From: Toxorhynchites rutilus septentrionalis | Taxonomy: Eukaryota > Arthropoda > Insecta > Diptera > Culicidae | Direction: 5' to 3' | Assembly (NCBI RefSeq): GCF_029784135.1 | Contig: NC_073744.1 | Coordinates: 33,300,939-33,364,938, forward strand | DNA length: 64,000 bases | Part shown: positions 33,866 through 45,508 of the stretch, piece by piece | Layout of the letters: the number at the start of each line of letters is the position of its first letter | Numbering within the stretch: the first letter of the stretch is position 1 | Position numbers and translations under genes: made by a program | The notes under the pieces: generated by a model | Database searches by the model: none | What the model saw: only the letters and a program-made list of their open reading frames with translations | What the model was told of the DNA's origin: nothing

Positions 33866-36673
33866 CAGTGAAAGCTCTCTATAGCGACATCGCAAGGGAC
33901 CGTCGTTATAGAGAAATGTCGCTATAAAAACTGTCGCTATAGAGAATCCGGATGTCGTTATAAAGAGAGAAACGCTCAAGTCCATGCGAAACAAATCAAT
34001 TATATTATTAACGAAGGAATTAACAGAAAAAATTGAAACAAAACATTAAACAAGACACAAAATTCAGCTTATTTGTCCCCCAACAAAGTTTTCTTTAAAT
34101 CAAAAAATTTTGAAAAGCTGTCCTTTGGTAATTTTTTGCTAGTTAATAAACCAGCATAAATCGTTTGGAAAGCATCTTCTAGCTGGTTTTGAGAGGGTGT
34201 GCTTATAGTTTCATTGTCAACTACATCGTCAGGTACTGAATGAATTTCATCATCATCGTTATCAATAGATGATTGCTCTTGCACTGTTTTTATGATGTCT
34301 TCGTCAGACAAAATTGCTCCTTCGCATAAATTGTCGTCAAAAGTCACGTAGTCTGAAAATGGCAAATGTCGATTATACCTTATATGATATTTGAAAATAA
34401 TATCCATTTATAACCAAACCTTCAAAAGAATCAAAACCTTGCTCAGCGAGTGCTTCAAAATTCGATCGGAATACATTTTCCTCTAGTGGGTCGTTATCAA
34501 TGCTGTTTTCATTGATGCAAATCAAATTATCTGATTTCACAAAGCCAGCTTTGACGAAGCAATTAACAATTGTGGATTGTTTGACATGATTTTGCCACGC
34601 ATCAGCTAGCATACAAACACACTGTAGGAGGTTGACATTCAACAATTCGTCTTTTTCTATCGCATTCAGTTGGTCTCTTACTAATTTGTTGCGGTAGTAC
34701 ACTTTCAAAGCTTTAATTATTCCAAGATCAAGTGGTTGGAGCACAGAAGTCATGTTTGGAGGAAAATATTGCAGTCTGCAATTTCTTAATTTTTGTTGAA
34801 TATTTGGATGGCTAGGACAATTATCGATGAACAAAATGATACGTCTTCCTTCAGACACCATTCTCTCATCCAGGTTTAAAATCCATTCTTCAAACAACGC
34901 GCTCACCATCCACGCATTTTTGTTGCTTTTGTAGATCACTGGAAGGTTCTTAATGTTTTTAAAACATCTAGGTTTGGCACTCTTACCAATGACCAAAAGT
35001 TCTAACTTTTCCGATCCGTCCATATTTGTTGCCACAACAACTGTGATTCGCTCTTTGGAATTTTTGCCTCCGTGACATTTATCGCTTTTGAAGCAATATG
35101 TCTTATTGGGTAAGCATTTGAAAAATAAACCCGTTTCATCCATATTAAAAATATCTTGTGGGCTATAGTCAGCAATCAATAGCGGTAACGCATCGGATTT
35201 GAACTGCTCAGCAGCTCCGACATCAACAGCTGCACTTTCACCACTTGCAGTTTTAAACGAAAGCCCATTCCTTTTGACGAATTTTTGGAACCATCCGTCG
35301 CTGGCTTTAAATGATTTTTTCTCTAGTTTCGCTGCGAGCTCATTGGCTTTTTCTTTTATGATCACGCCAGATAGGGGGATATTATACGAAATCGCCTGCT
35401 GGCAAAAAAGCATAACAGCTTTTTCTACGGCATCATACTGAACCGAGCGAGTTTTTTTGAATTCTAGCGAAAACCGACGAGCCTGTAAATTTTTTACATT
35501 TTGGTATATTGAACATCAGCAGTTAAAACCTTTATTCTTACCTTTTCACGAATTTGGATCTTATTTTTGATTATGGATGAAATCGTGTTGTGCGGCACAT
35601 TAAATTCACTGGATAATGTTTTGTTTTTAATGCCTTTTTCAAATTTTTCAATTATAACCAATTTATTTTTTAGCGTCAAAGATTTTCTTGTCTTTGAATT
35701 CATTTTGGACTGGAAATTTATATTAAAACAAACTATACTTCAAACTGTTGCGTGAGTATGAATTTAAAAGCTTACCATGTAACAGTTACGCGGACTATAC
35801 TTTTCGTTTTAAGTTCAATTCGAATACTTTATTTCCTCAAGCACGGGATTCTTGTACAACAATGCTTCAATTGATTTGTTTCAATAAGCTTTACCTATCT
35901 TTTATCAGCTTACAGGTTTCCTATGTGTGTGTATTGTGATAGCTGAGCTGAATTCGTGTTGAATTCAGATGTCTCGAAACTGAACAAAGATAAGGAAACT
36001 GACAGCACTCTTTTTTTGCCTCGCCCTAGCACTGTTTGGGCGGAATGGATTTTATTTGCGCCAGAATCATTTTGAGTACACGTGATCCACAACAGCTAAT
36101 CTGTTTTGTATTCCTTTTTACCCACACGGTATCGTTTAGTTAGTTTCCTATTGCGCATCACAAGAGCTTCAAAGCGATCACGTCTCTTTCGAGAGTTATT
36201 TTTTGCATTGCTCTTTCGCTTTACGATATGGTACAGCTTAAAATTATGTGCAGCAGAGTTTTGAATACATATATGAAAATGTACCGTCAGCAGAATCGCG
36301 TCTGAATATATGTTCAAGTTGAGTGATGTTTCAAATTTAAATTTCTCTGTTTTTGTAAAGTATCCGAATATTAATATTAGTTGCGCACGAACATTTAATC
36401 GTTCACAAAACATAATATAGACTATTTTCGTTCATAGTCATATACTAAGTTCAATCAAGTTCATTATTATTGCACTGTTGGCGTGACCTTGAGAATTGTC
36501 GCAATAGAGAATGATATGTATGAGCGGTAATGTGTCGCTACAGGGAATGGTCGTTATAGAGAAATGTCGCTATAAAGAAAAGAATTTCTATGAGATTTTG
36601 AAGGGACCTTTGGAAATGTCGTTATAGAGAGATTTGTCGCTATAAAAGTTGTCGCTATAGAGAGCTTTGACTG
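33866..36673 (-). mobile_element. Tigger/pogo-type DNA transposon, apparently complete
   Basis: Inverted repeats CAGTGAAAGCTCTCTATAGC at 33866 and CAGTCAAAGCTCTCTATAGC (complement) ending at 36673 differ at one position within the first 20 bp, with TA on both sides (33864-33865 and 36674-36675). Subterminal copies of 'gtcgctata' and 'gtcgttata' occur near both ends, likely transposase-binding repeats. Length is 2808 bp. The transposase gene is on the minus strand. Confidence 0.92.
34069..35703 (-). CDS. Tigger/pogo transposase, three exons, open 502-aa protein
   Basis: Three exons join cleanly: 35703-35542, 35482-34420 and 34352-34069. Intron 1 is 59 bp (donor AAAAG|GTAAGA, acceptor TTTACAG|GCT, phase 0). 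Intron 2 is 67 bp (donor GAAG|GTTTGG, acceptor ATTTTCAG|ACT, phase 1). The total of 1509 nt gives 502 residues without an internal stop. Residues 1-54 are a psq-type helix-turn-helix (LSSEFNVPHNTISSIIKNK). About 111-137 is the CENP-B/Tc5-type second HTH (FKASDGWFQKFVKRN). The DDE_1 core has D169 (MDETGLF), D274 (FIDNCPSHP) and D306 (LQPLDLG), a 31-residue last spacing. The acidic C-terminus (IDNDDDEIHSVPDD) is typical of the family. A competing in-frame reading without intron 2 ends shortly after LVINGYYF. Confidence 0.88.
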
Positions 36674-36689
36674 TATATGGAAGAGCTTT

Positions 36690-38050
36690 ATATCTAATTT
36701 CTTTAAATCTTCACTACGACCCCAGACTCCCAATAGCAGATATCCGGCGCTGGAAACACTTCAGGAGACTAACCCCATTTCCAAGCTCTGACAGACCGAT
36801 TGGGGTCGGGAATTTCATAGCAAATCCAAATGAACATTTCCCGGGCCCCGATTGGACCGGAAATATTGACACGCACTCTCTTCTCCGGGGAACATTTAGT
36901 GCACTTGGTTAGTGAGCTAATTGTTCTATCGAGCTCTGTCGCACACAGTGGTTCGGTTTGAGGTTGGCTCGGTCACTCAACCGTAAACCGCCACGTCGGC
37001 CGACTCGCCGGAACGGTGTGTCTAATAAAGTTTTCATCGGCGGAATAGTGGTGCGATGATGACGACCACTTTGCTCTTTTGTCATGATTTACGGTTGCAG
37101 CCCAACAGGTCTCCCTGCCACAGGTATGACTAATCTGCGCGTTTCAGAAGGCTGAAATTGAAGTTAGTGAAAGTTGCTAGGGTGGCAATGTGATCGAATG
37201 ATTTTCAACCTAGACAAAGACCCACCAAAATAATTCAGCTTTTTTTCTGTTCCAATATATCATTTTAAATCTGCGGATAGTCATCAACGAAGCGAGTACC
37301 ATTTTTGTTCTCAACCATTTCGTCTTTCACCAAACACATCCCATCAAACCCCAACCATGGGAGGAGGGTTTGTTGTTCGATAAAACAAATATCGAATTGT
37401 TCTCCGTTTTGACGCTGATCGACAGATGTATGTTTCACCCGAGAAATAAATGAAGGCAGAATAAAAGCAACAAAAACAGACTGCGGCCACGGATCACCTA
37501 GCGGTCGACTAATTCATCATTTTCCGACCGCTAACGGGGCTCCCTCTGGTTCTGGCGAGTGAAATCCGATCAGTCTAACATTCACAGGACCAATAAATCA
37601 ACGGCTTTGTTGAGAAGGGAAAGTAAACCGAATAGGCCCCCTGCCTACTGTAAAGCGAGTTGCCGGACGGCTGTGAGCCATTTTCGGAATTTCTTGAAAA
37701 AATATTGAGAATGAAAAAAGTTTCAAAGAGAGAAACAAGAATTTTAAACAGCGAAATGGTCGAAAGGCGTTGATTTTTTCCGATAGGCATAGTGGGGGCA
37801 AATAGGTCACCTGCTTGTTTGATAATATAACTATTGACTATAGATACCGTATTGATAGTCACCTTATAAATTACTTTGATGTTTGGGGGCAAAGTCGTCA
37901 TAGGGTGCTATCAACTTACAATATTATGTTTACGCAAGCTGATATACCGCATCACATACTGCTCTTGGAGAGGATCCTTTTGAGGCTTTGACCCTTGATA
38001 AATATGCCACTTCAACTAAACCAAGCCTCATTATGCGGATCGTTATGTGT
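36690..38050. other. Mostly unique DNA between transposons
   Basis: GC-moderate sequence at 36.69-37.15 and 37.48-37.57 kb; no repeats seen. Short open frames (36667-36912, 37575-37901 minus) carry no recognised domain. No gene is called. Confidence 0.4.
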
Positions 38051-38056
38051 TACTTA

Positions 38057-39354
38057 AAGGGTGTGTCACATCAAATTGCATCACAGAAAAAACGCTGTAG
38101 AAATTCGCCCAGTAGACCGATCCTTTTGAAAATTTTAGACAGTAAAATAAAAACTATTAAACAACTTTTGGCATTTTCTTTTTATTCATACTTCGAGCCC
38201 AAGCCCGTATGCTCGCACCTTCCTCTTTACCCCGTCCATAAGGTTCTGTACAACGTCAGGTTGTAGTTTTTTTTGAACAGAAATCCATTTTCTCTTGAAG
38301 TCCGCCTCCGATTTGACAACTTTTGGGTTCTTCCGGAGGGCCTGCTTCATAATCGCCCAATATTTCTCTATTTGGCGAAGCTCCGGCGCGTTGGGTGGGT
38401 TCATTTCCTTTGGCACGAAGGATACCCCGTTGGCTTCGTACCACTCCAACACGTCCTTTGAATAGTGGCACGAAGCGAGATCCGGCCAGAAGATGGTCGG
38501 GCCCTCGTGCTGCTTCAATAGTGGTAGTAAGCGCTTCTGTAGGCACTCCTTAAGGTAAACCTGCCCGTTTACCGTGCCGGTCATCACGAAGGGGGCGCTC
38601 CGCTTTTCGCAAAAGTAGATCGCTTGCCACACCATGTACTTTTTGGCAAACTTGGATAATTTCTGCTTGCGAATCTCCTCCGGAACGCTGAATTTGTCCT
38701 CTGCGGAGAAGAACAACAGGCCCGGCAGCTGACGAAAGTCCGCTTTGACGTAGGTTTCGTCGTCCATTACCAGGCAATGCGGCTTCGTCAGCATTTCGGT
38801 ATACAGCTTCCGGGCTCGCGTCTTCCCCACCATGTTTTGCCTTTCGTCGCGGTTAGGAGCCTTCTGAACCTTGTATGTACGCAGGCCCTCCCGCTGCTCG
38901 GTCCGCTGGACGAATGAACTTGACACATTCAGCTTATTGGCGACATCCCGGACCGAACTTCTCGGGTCACGTCTAAACTGCTTAACTACGCGCTTGTGAT
39001 CTTTTTCACTGACGGAGCATCCATTTTTGCCGTTCTTCACCTTCCGGTCGATGGTTAGGTTCTCGAAGTATCGTTTTAGTACTCTGCTGACCGTGGATTG
39101 GACGATTCCCAGCATCTTACCGATGTCCCGATGTGACAACTCCGGATTCTCGAAATGAGTGCACAGGATTAATTCACGACGCTCTTTTTCGTTCGACGAC
39201 ATTTTTCCAAATTTACGAAAAATTGACAGTGAAGCATGGCCAACGTGATCTATACACTCTTATCTGATTATAAGCGAAAGCTGAAGATATAATTCCTAAA
39301 AATTAAATTTCTACAGCGTTTTTTCCGTGATGCAATTTGATGTGACACACCCTT
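38057..39354 (-). mobile_element. ITmD37E transposon, copy B (intact-looking)
   Basis: Same TIRs as copy A (AAGGGTGTGTCACATCAAAT and complement), TA at 38055-38056 and 39355-39356, length 1298 bp. This is the only one of the three copies whose transposase frame is open from start to stop. Confidence 0.95.
38186..39202 (-). CDS. ITmD37E transposase, 338 aa, open
   Basis: Begins MSSNEKERRE. A helix-turn-helix lies at about residues 22-48 (LSHRDIGKMLGIVQSTVSR) and a second at about 82-101 (SVRDVANKLNVSSSFVQR). A basic patch (RKVKNGKN) lies between them. The catalytic triad is D148 (MDDETYVK), D241 (WPDLASCHYS) and E279 (IEKYW); 37 residues separate the last two. Compared with copies A and C, the residue before Ile-Glu is Gln instead of Pro, and codon 298 is Ser instead of stop. 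The reaction would be cut-and-paste excision and insertion at TA. Whether it is expressed cannot be told; no unusual promoter signal was recognised in the roughly 150-bp 5' region. Confidence 0.93.
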   Translation of the reverse strand: MSSNEKERRELILCTHFENPELSHRDIGKMLGIVQSTVSRVLKRYFENLTIDRKVKNGKNGCSVSEKDHKRVVKQFRRDPRSSVRDVANKLNVSSSFVQRTEQREGLRTYKVQKAPNRDERQNMVGKTRARKLYTEMLTKPHCLVMDDETYVKADFRQLPGLLFFSAEDKFSVPEEIRKQKLSKFAKKYMVWQAIYFCEKRSAPFVMTGTVNGQVYLKECLQKRLLPLLKQHEGPTIFWPDLASCHYSKDVLEWYEANGVSFVPKEMNPPNAPELRQIEKYWAIMKQALRKNPKVVKSEADFKRKWISVQKKLQPDVVQNLMDGVKRKVRAYGLGLEV

Positions 39355-39428
39355 TACTACGTTTTTGTATGCATAAAACATTTAAATTGAGACTCAAGAT
39401 GAATAGGTCAAGCTTATTTCATACATGT

Positions 39429-39699
39429 TCTTCTTCTTCTTCAATGGCACTAACGTTCCTAGAGGAACTTCGCCGTCTCAACGTAGTATTAATTGCGTCA
39501 TTTTTATTAGTACTTAGTTGAGATTTCTATGCCAAATAACACTCCTTGAATGCATTCTGAGTGGCAAGCTCTAGAATACGCGTGATCACAGTGCAAGTCG
39601 GAGGAAATTTCTTTGAAAAATTCCCCCGACCAGAACGGGAATCGAACCCGAACACCCGGCTCGTTAGTTATGACGTTAACCACTCGGCCACGGGAGCAC
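39429..39699 (-). mobile_element. Feilai-like tRNA-derived SINE, copy 1, with 13-bp target-site duplication
   Basis: Read on the minus strand, the head carries box A (GTGGCCGAGTGG) and box B (GGGTTCGATTCCC), a body with 'cactgtgatcacgcgta', and ends in a GAA repeat. Perfect 13-bp direct repeats ATTTCATACATGT flank it (39416-39428 and 39700-39712). Feilai is a tRNA-related SINE family described in Aedes aegypti; the name is assigned from memory of its structure. Confidence 0.85.
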
Positions 39700-39863
39700 A
39701 TTTCATACATGTACCTATTATATTAAATATGATTTGAACAAATTTGGACGAAAAAACGCATAAATCTATCCCATTTAGCTTGATATGAGCGAGTGACCAT
39801 TTTACCCCCAAGAAAAAAAATGTTTTATTTTTCTAATGATGATTTTTCTAATGAAGTGTACTA

Positions 39864-40295
39864 CAGGGAAGCTTCGATATAACGTACCCTCGTTATAACG
39901 TACCCTCGATATAACGTCACTCGATATAACGTACACATTTCCAAAGTGTAAAGGAAAAAAGTTTTCAATATTTTTTTTCTGATAGAACAATGAAGTATCT
40001 GCATTGTGATGCTAAAACAAGTTTTGTGCCTTCAATCAATCCCGAAATACAGCTGGTTTTGTAATTCCGGATTCTATATGAAACAAGCTTTAATCAACAG
40101 TACGAAGGGAAACATCATTAAAAAGGCGGACTTCGTCTTCTGATTGAAGTTATTCATTAACTTTACTAAAACAGCAACACAATAATGTATTATAGACTAC
40201 GTTTGTGAGTACTTTATTATGCTTCCATATAACGTACAATTCGAAACAACGTACAATTTTGAAAGTGAAATGTACGTTATATCGAAGTTTACCTG
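39864..40295. mobile_element. pogo-like MITE with TATAACGT subterminal repeats
   Basis: 432 bp, with ends CAGGGAAGCTTCGATATAAC and, complemented from the right, CAGGTAAACTTCGATATAAC; TA on both sides (39862-39863, 40296-40297). The left end has four tandem 'cg(a/t)tataacgt' words, the right end fewer. No protein is coded. The end pattern parallels that of the Tigger element at 33.87 kb (CAGTGAAAGCTCTCTATAGC), so a relative could supply transposase. Confidence 0.8.
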
Positions 40296-40299
40296 TATT

Positions 40300-41998
40300 T
40301 TGAATGTTCATAGTAAAAGCCGTTTGCTATCTTGAACAACAATGAGTTGAACTATAATATTCTACAAGAAACGAGAATTGAAGCGTTTTATGTGGACGCT
40401 GGGAATGAGCATATTCCTTAGGGTGACCACTATGCCCCCACTTCCCCTATAATGGAAGTTGTTTTTAAAACCGTTGCGAGAAAAAATTATATTTTATTGG
40501 AACAAAGTTAGACCATCACCTTCGCTCGTCAATTCGGAACTGGTATTTGTTGACGAAGCCCATTAGCTTCCGCATCCGCGGTGTTGGCGTGAGCAGAAGA
40601 GATTTAACATCATTTCGGTGAAAATTGTCAAACAGAGCGAGAGGAACGAGAGGAACACAAACAAAACAAAATGAAACGAAAGAGTCATCGTGATTCGTGT
40701 GTGTATGTGTGTGTTTTTGTATGTATGGGGCCCATAACGCCCATTCAATGACATCAAAATGCTTTCAAAACATTTCACTCGCGTATTTCTACCACTCCAC
40801 CTTCTCTTCCCGACCTAGTGCTGTCAGCGGTTGAAGGCAATATTTTTGCTGAGATGATCTGTATCGTTTTTTTTTCTCGTTAGCTTTTTTATTTCGTTCC
40901 TTTCCCGGTGATGCGGTGATGCTGTCAACACCTCCTCGTCATCGTTGTTTTTGTCGCTGATGAAACTTTTACCGAAAGCCTTACCCCCTGCGGGGTAATG
41001 GGATTGGAAGGATCGAGCCTCGCGATAGGGAATATTCTTGTACTCTTCAAGTTACATATATCCACGAGTACCACAAGGACTGTTGGTGTTGCCTACCGCT
41101 TTATGGCGGAGGCTTTCTGCGATCGAACGTTGTTTACGGAAGTATTGTCTTCTCCGGGGTTTGGGGCTATTTTTGGATAGGCTGGGTTGCCGACGAATGT
41201 ATGGAGTGATAAGGTGGTAAGCGGATTGCCATAAAAAGGAGGAAAAACTGAACACTCTGTGCGATTCCTGCGGGATGTTAGTGAAATCTAGCGGATTTGG
41301 TTTTCGAGCCTATTGATTTTAATTCAGCTTTACACAGCAGTAGATATTTTTTGCACCTCAGTAAAACTAAAAAAAAATTTAGAGGCATTTCTTCCAACAT
41401 TTTTTTTTTGCTAATTTCGATATCTTTTTTTCTAAAAAAGATTTTAGAAAACTGTTCCCAGGTCACACTAAACACAAACATTATAATCATAAGAACCATT
41501 CCATGAGGTTAAGCACCAAAAACAACTTTTAGATCCAGCGAGAAAATGTATAGCGTTATCTTAATAAACACAAGTTACAACATGAATTCTTTGAAACGTA
41601 CTTAGTTTTTAATGTACCAATCTTTGAGATGGGCTTGTTTAAAAATTGCAAAATTTTATTGAAAATTACTTAAGTTTCCCCTATTTTTATGTTTTTTTTA
41701 TATCTCTGCACTCACTTAGTTTTCAATGTCTAAATACCTTTGAATGAATAATTAAATATTTGTTTGCAGAGCACTGGGTGGAACTAAGTTTTATTTTGTA
41801 TTAAAAGGTAATCAGAACGTTGGCACGCCACAAATATACAGCATTTTTTAGTTTATAAAATGAATTTAGGCTCCAACATTTTTATACTTGGGGTTCGCTT
41901 AGTAAGCAATGAGGGTCAACAAATTCCAAATTTATGTTAAAATAGATCCACAAATAGAGAAGTAAGAACTATCTCAAGAAGTTGTTGCCGAAAAATAT
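40300..41998. other. Non-coding DNA
   Basis: No gene recognised. 40.5-41.3 kb is GC-moderate and unique; 41.3-42.0 kb is AT-rich. Overlapping short frames at 40998-41220 and antisense 41052-41255 are not supported as genes. Confidence 0.4.
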
Positions 41999-42001
41999 AT
42001 A

Positions 42002-43134
42002 TTAGGCTGTCAAAAAAGTCCTGCGGTATTTTTTTGAATTTTCATTTGTTCATAAAATTAGTTATAGTCATCTGTTTTAAGTCAAATATGCGCCGTTTTG
42101 TTCGATGACTTGTTCCCAACGAGATGCCAACTTCATAATACCCCTGTTATAGAAGCTCGCTTCCTTATTGGCAAAAAACTCGGATAGCCAATTTTCACAG
42201 GCCTCTTTTGTGGCTAACTTCTGACTACCTAGCTCGCTCGCCATGGACAAAAACAGGTGGCTTCTTCTTCATGAGTGCTACCTTCAAGCGGTCCAGTTGT
42301 TGGCAGTACAGGTCCGAATTGAGCGTTTGGCCATAGGGGAGCAGCTCATAATAGATTATTCCTTGACAATCCCACCAAACACACAGCAGAACCTTCCTGG
42401 CCGGTCATGAGGGCTTGGCCACCGTCTGAGCCGCTTCAGCGGGCTTCGACCACGACCGTTTGCGCTTCACGTTGTCGTAAGTGACCCACTTTTCATCGCC
42501 AGTCACCATCCGCTTCAGAAACGGGTCGATTTTGTTGCGATTCAGCAGCGATTCACATGCGTCGATACGGTCAAAGATGTTTTTTTGCGTCAACGTGTGT
42601 GGCACCCATACATCGAGCTTCTTTGTGAATTCAAGCTTCTTCAAATGGTTAATAACGGTTTGATGACTTATCCCCAGCTCTTGGCCGATGCTACGGCTGC
42701 TACTATGCCGGTCTTTCTCGGCTAATTCAGCGATTTTGTCGCAATTTTCGACGACAGGCCTTCCGGAGCGTGGCGCATCTTCGACGACCTCTACACCAGA
42801 ACGAAAACGTTGAAACCATCGTTGTGCGGTGGAAATGGAAACTGTATCGGATCCATAAACTGCACAAATTTTATTGGCAGCTTGAGATGCATTTTTGCCT
42901 TTGTCATAGTAGTACTGTAAAATAAGTCGGATTTTCTCTTTATTTTGCTCCATATTTGCGACACTATAACTCACGAACGACTTAACCAAACAAAACACTG
43001 TCAAGGACTATATTATAGCGCAAAAATACCTTTCCAACAAGCTATAGTATGACTCGATACAATGAATACAACTAGAACTACGCGCTTACAACGACACCTC
43101 GCGGAAATACCGCAGGACTTTTTGGACAGCCTAA
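42002..43134 (-). mobile_element. mariner element, copy 2, internally deleted
   Basis: Same TIRs as copy 1 (TTAGGCTGTCAAAAAAGTCC at 42002; complement ending 43134), TA at both ends. It is 1133 bp long against 1285 bp in copy 1, the shortfall lying in the C-terminal third of the transposase. Confidence 0.95.
42077..42953 (-). pseudogene. mariner transposase, copy 2: open N-terminus, deleted catalytic core
   Basis: The N-terminal 182 codons from MEQNKEK are open, including both HTH regions, WVPHTL and the first catalytic Asp (TGDEKW). A stop follows at 42405 (TTA to TGA). Further on, 'atgaagaagaag' is joined directly to 'ccacctgtttttgtc', deleting about 150 bp that encode the second and third catalytic Asp (FHQDNARPH to SPDLAPSDYH). 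The two sides share CCA at the junction. The remaining frame could give a DNA-binding but non-catalytic protein. Confidence 0.9.
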
Positions 43135-43139
43135 TATAA

Positions 43140-44305
43140 CCCATGACACCTTGACACCGTCGAACAGCGATCGGGAGTTAATTAAAGATGTCTAATAACA
43201 CAAGCAATTGCGTTTCACCGGTAGTGAGCGCCGCCCGTTGAGCCACGTTTGGGGGAGCAATTGATGACATGCGCTGGGATGGTCGTGTTAAATAATTACG
43301 AACCATAAACTGGGGGTCGGTTCAGAACCATCCCGCCTTTTTCCAAACAACGGAACGCCGTGTACCGAATGCAACAGGTAAAGTCAATATATTAAGCTGG
43401 TTTTGATGAGCAGACCTAGGTAATCAAAACTGCCTAGTTTTGAAAATTTGCGTTACCAAAAAAGCATCAAACTCATTGTATACAGGTCAAAATATTTTTT
43501 TCGGTTCATGAATCAATGAAAACGCAAAATAGCGCTAAAATGCTATGAAATAAATGAAGATCGCAAAAACCGAAAACCAAATTGTAAGCGTTGTGACACC
43601 GTTTATTTGATACTACTGAAAACTCAGTAGCGTTCGTGATAAACGAAGAAGCATAAGTTCAAGATCACCGGTCGGGTTAGGACCATCTTCCTCTCTTGGA
43701 AGAACCCTCGGAAGGGGAAAGGGAGATCTCGGAGAAAAGTGAGAGGTATCCAGGATAATAACTAACATGAAAAATAGTATATAGCTTGCTACAATAAAAT
43801 AAACATCATATTAATTAAACTTAATTAATTATGTGAAGTGACAAAGCTCTGTGAATTATGTTCTTTGCGCAGAGTTTGTTGCCACGTCACAAAATGCATA
43901 CCGATGTTTGCAAAGGTCTTGCAAGTTTTTTGAAAAACGGAAAATACTGGAATCTACGTTCATCTATTGTTGACAAATCATGCAGCGAAGTTCAAACGTT
44001 GAAACGGAACTGCAAATACAGCATTGATGCCCAACACTCGGAACCCGTTAAAAGTCAGGTGTTGTCACGTCACAAAAGTTTTTGACTGGCAGCAAGTAAA
44101 TTAAACTATAAAATCTTTTCCCACTGATGATTCTTGTAGGAAATTTTCCCAATTTTAAATTTTCCTGCTGAACATTTCTCAACATTTTTTTTGGTACTAT
44201 TGTCAGTGGTTCTAATTTCAATTTTGAGCACAATCTGTCATTTAGTTTGTTTACAGCGTAATTAAGAACAAGATAACTTTTTATTGCGATTTCTGATATG
44301 AATTA
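43140..44305. other. Non-coding DNA
   Basis: GC-moderate at 43.14-43.40 kb, AT-rich after. The frame at 43858-44085 has no recognised motif. No gene called. Confidence 0.4.
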
Positions 44306-44309
44306 TTAT

Positions 44310-44615
44310 TTCAGTCTAAGATAGTCCGTCAATTGAATATCTCTCACGAGAACGTTCATCATATTTTGGTAGATGTTTTGGGCATGAAGAAAGTCGTAGC
44401 ACAACTAGTGCCAACAAAAACTCAACGTTTTATCGCAATCAAGTGGCCGAAGACCTGCTTGAACGATCAAATTCTGATCCCACATTCATCCAACGCATAA
44501 TTACTAGCGACGAAACATGGGTGTACGAGTATGACATGCAAGCAAATCAACAATCATCGGCATAGACCGCTGCAAACAAGTCGAAACCGAGAAAACTTTG
44601 GTCAATCAAAATTGA
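44310..44615 (+). pseudogene. mariner-like transposase fragment, third lineage
   Basis: Conceptual reading gives VRQLNISHENVHHIL, then in another frame VAEDLLERSNSDPTFIQR and IITSDETWVYEYDMQ, then 'SKPRKLW'. That is the region from the second HTH to the first catalytic Asp of a mariner-like transposase of the 'DETWVYEYD' type. The part between VHHIL and VAEDLL is frame-shifted. Terminal repeats and the C-terminal half are absent. Confidence 0.75.
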
Positions 44616-45508
44616 AGATGATGCTGACTGGGTAACTCCACGCCAAATCAGCCGAAAAACAACAACAGGTACATATGATGGAGCTAATGATGTATCTGAT
44701 CAAAACCAGAGCTTTTATTATCATAAGACTAGTTTTAATTACGACTGATTTTTTTAGAAGAGCGTATTCAAAATAATTGATAATTTTCTTCAAAAAATCG
44801 TAACTCAAAACCCAGATGCCTGATTCAAAAATGACGTTTAACAAAGTTGCTGGAAAATATGCTATTTGGGAAAAAATAATATTTTGAAGGCACCGTTAAA
44901 AAAAACTTACTCAAAAATTGAATTTGATATTGAAATCTCTCTTCAATATTTTTTTGTACATATTTATTCGAAAACTCTTCCAATTTAACAAAGTTTGACG
45001 TACAACGGTGCCGTGGTTACCTTGCCAGAACGGAGATATTAATTTTTGAATATTTATGGAATTCCAATACGTTGTGAAATTGTAACTATTGAGGAAAAGT
45101 AAAATGAGAAAAAATAAGTGAAAAAAACTTTGTAAGTTAATAATAATAATAATACAGATAATGTACTAAAAGCTTAAAAATATTTAAGCAAGCAACACTT
45201 AGCAGCTATGACACCCATTCCTTCAGTAATCTTGGGCATTGATGAGACTAAAATAATAGGCGCACAGACACACAAACACTCATACAAACAGGACACATTG
45301 AATAAATCCGTTTAGAATGTAATTGGCTTTCTTGTGACCGGAGACATCTTGGACTTGGATTTTTCATGAGCTACTGTATTCTACTAATCAAGCCCTTTAA
45401 CCTTTTGCGATCGTTTGTCTGCTCTCAGCAACCACAGCAAGGAATTATACTAAATACATTATACTATACATTGATACTTATATTGATTGGGTTCTGAAAA
45501 ATTATATA

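Noticed and set aside
39620..39699. tRNA gene (also considered at 49940-50015 and 18412-18480)
   Set aside because: Box A and box B are present, but the rest does not complete a cloverleaf and each is followed by a SINE body and tail with flanking duplications.
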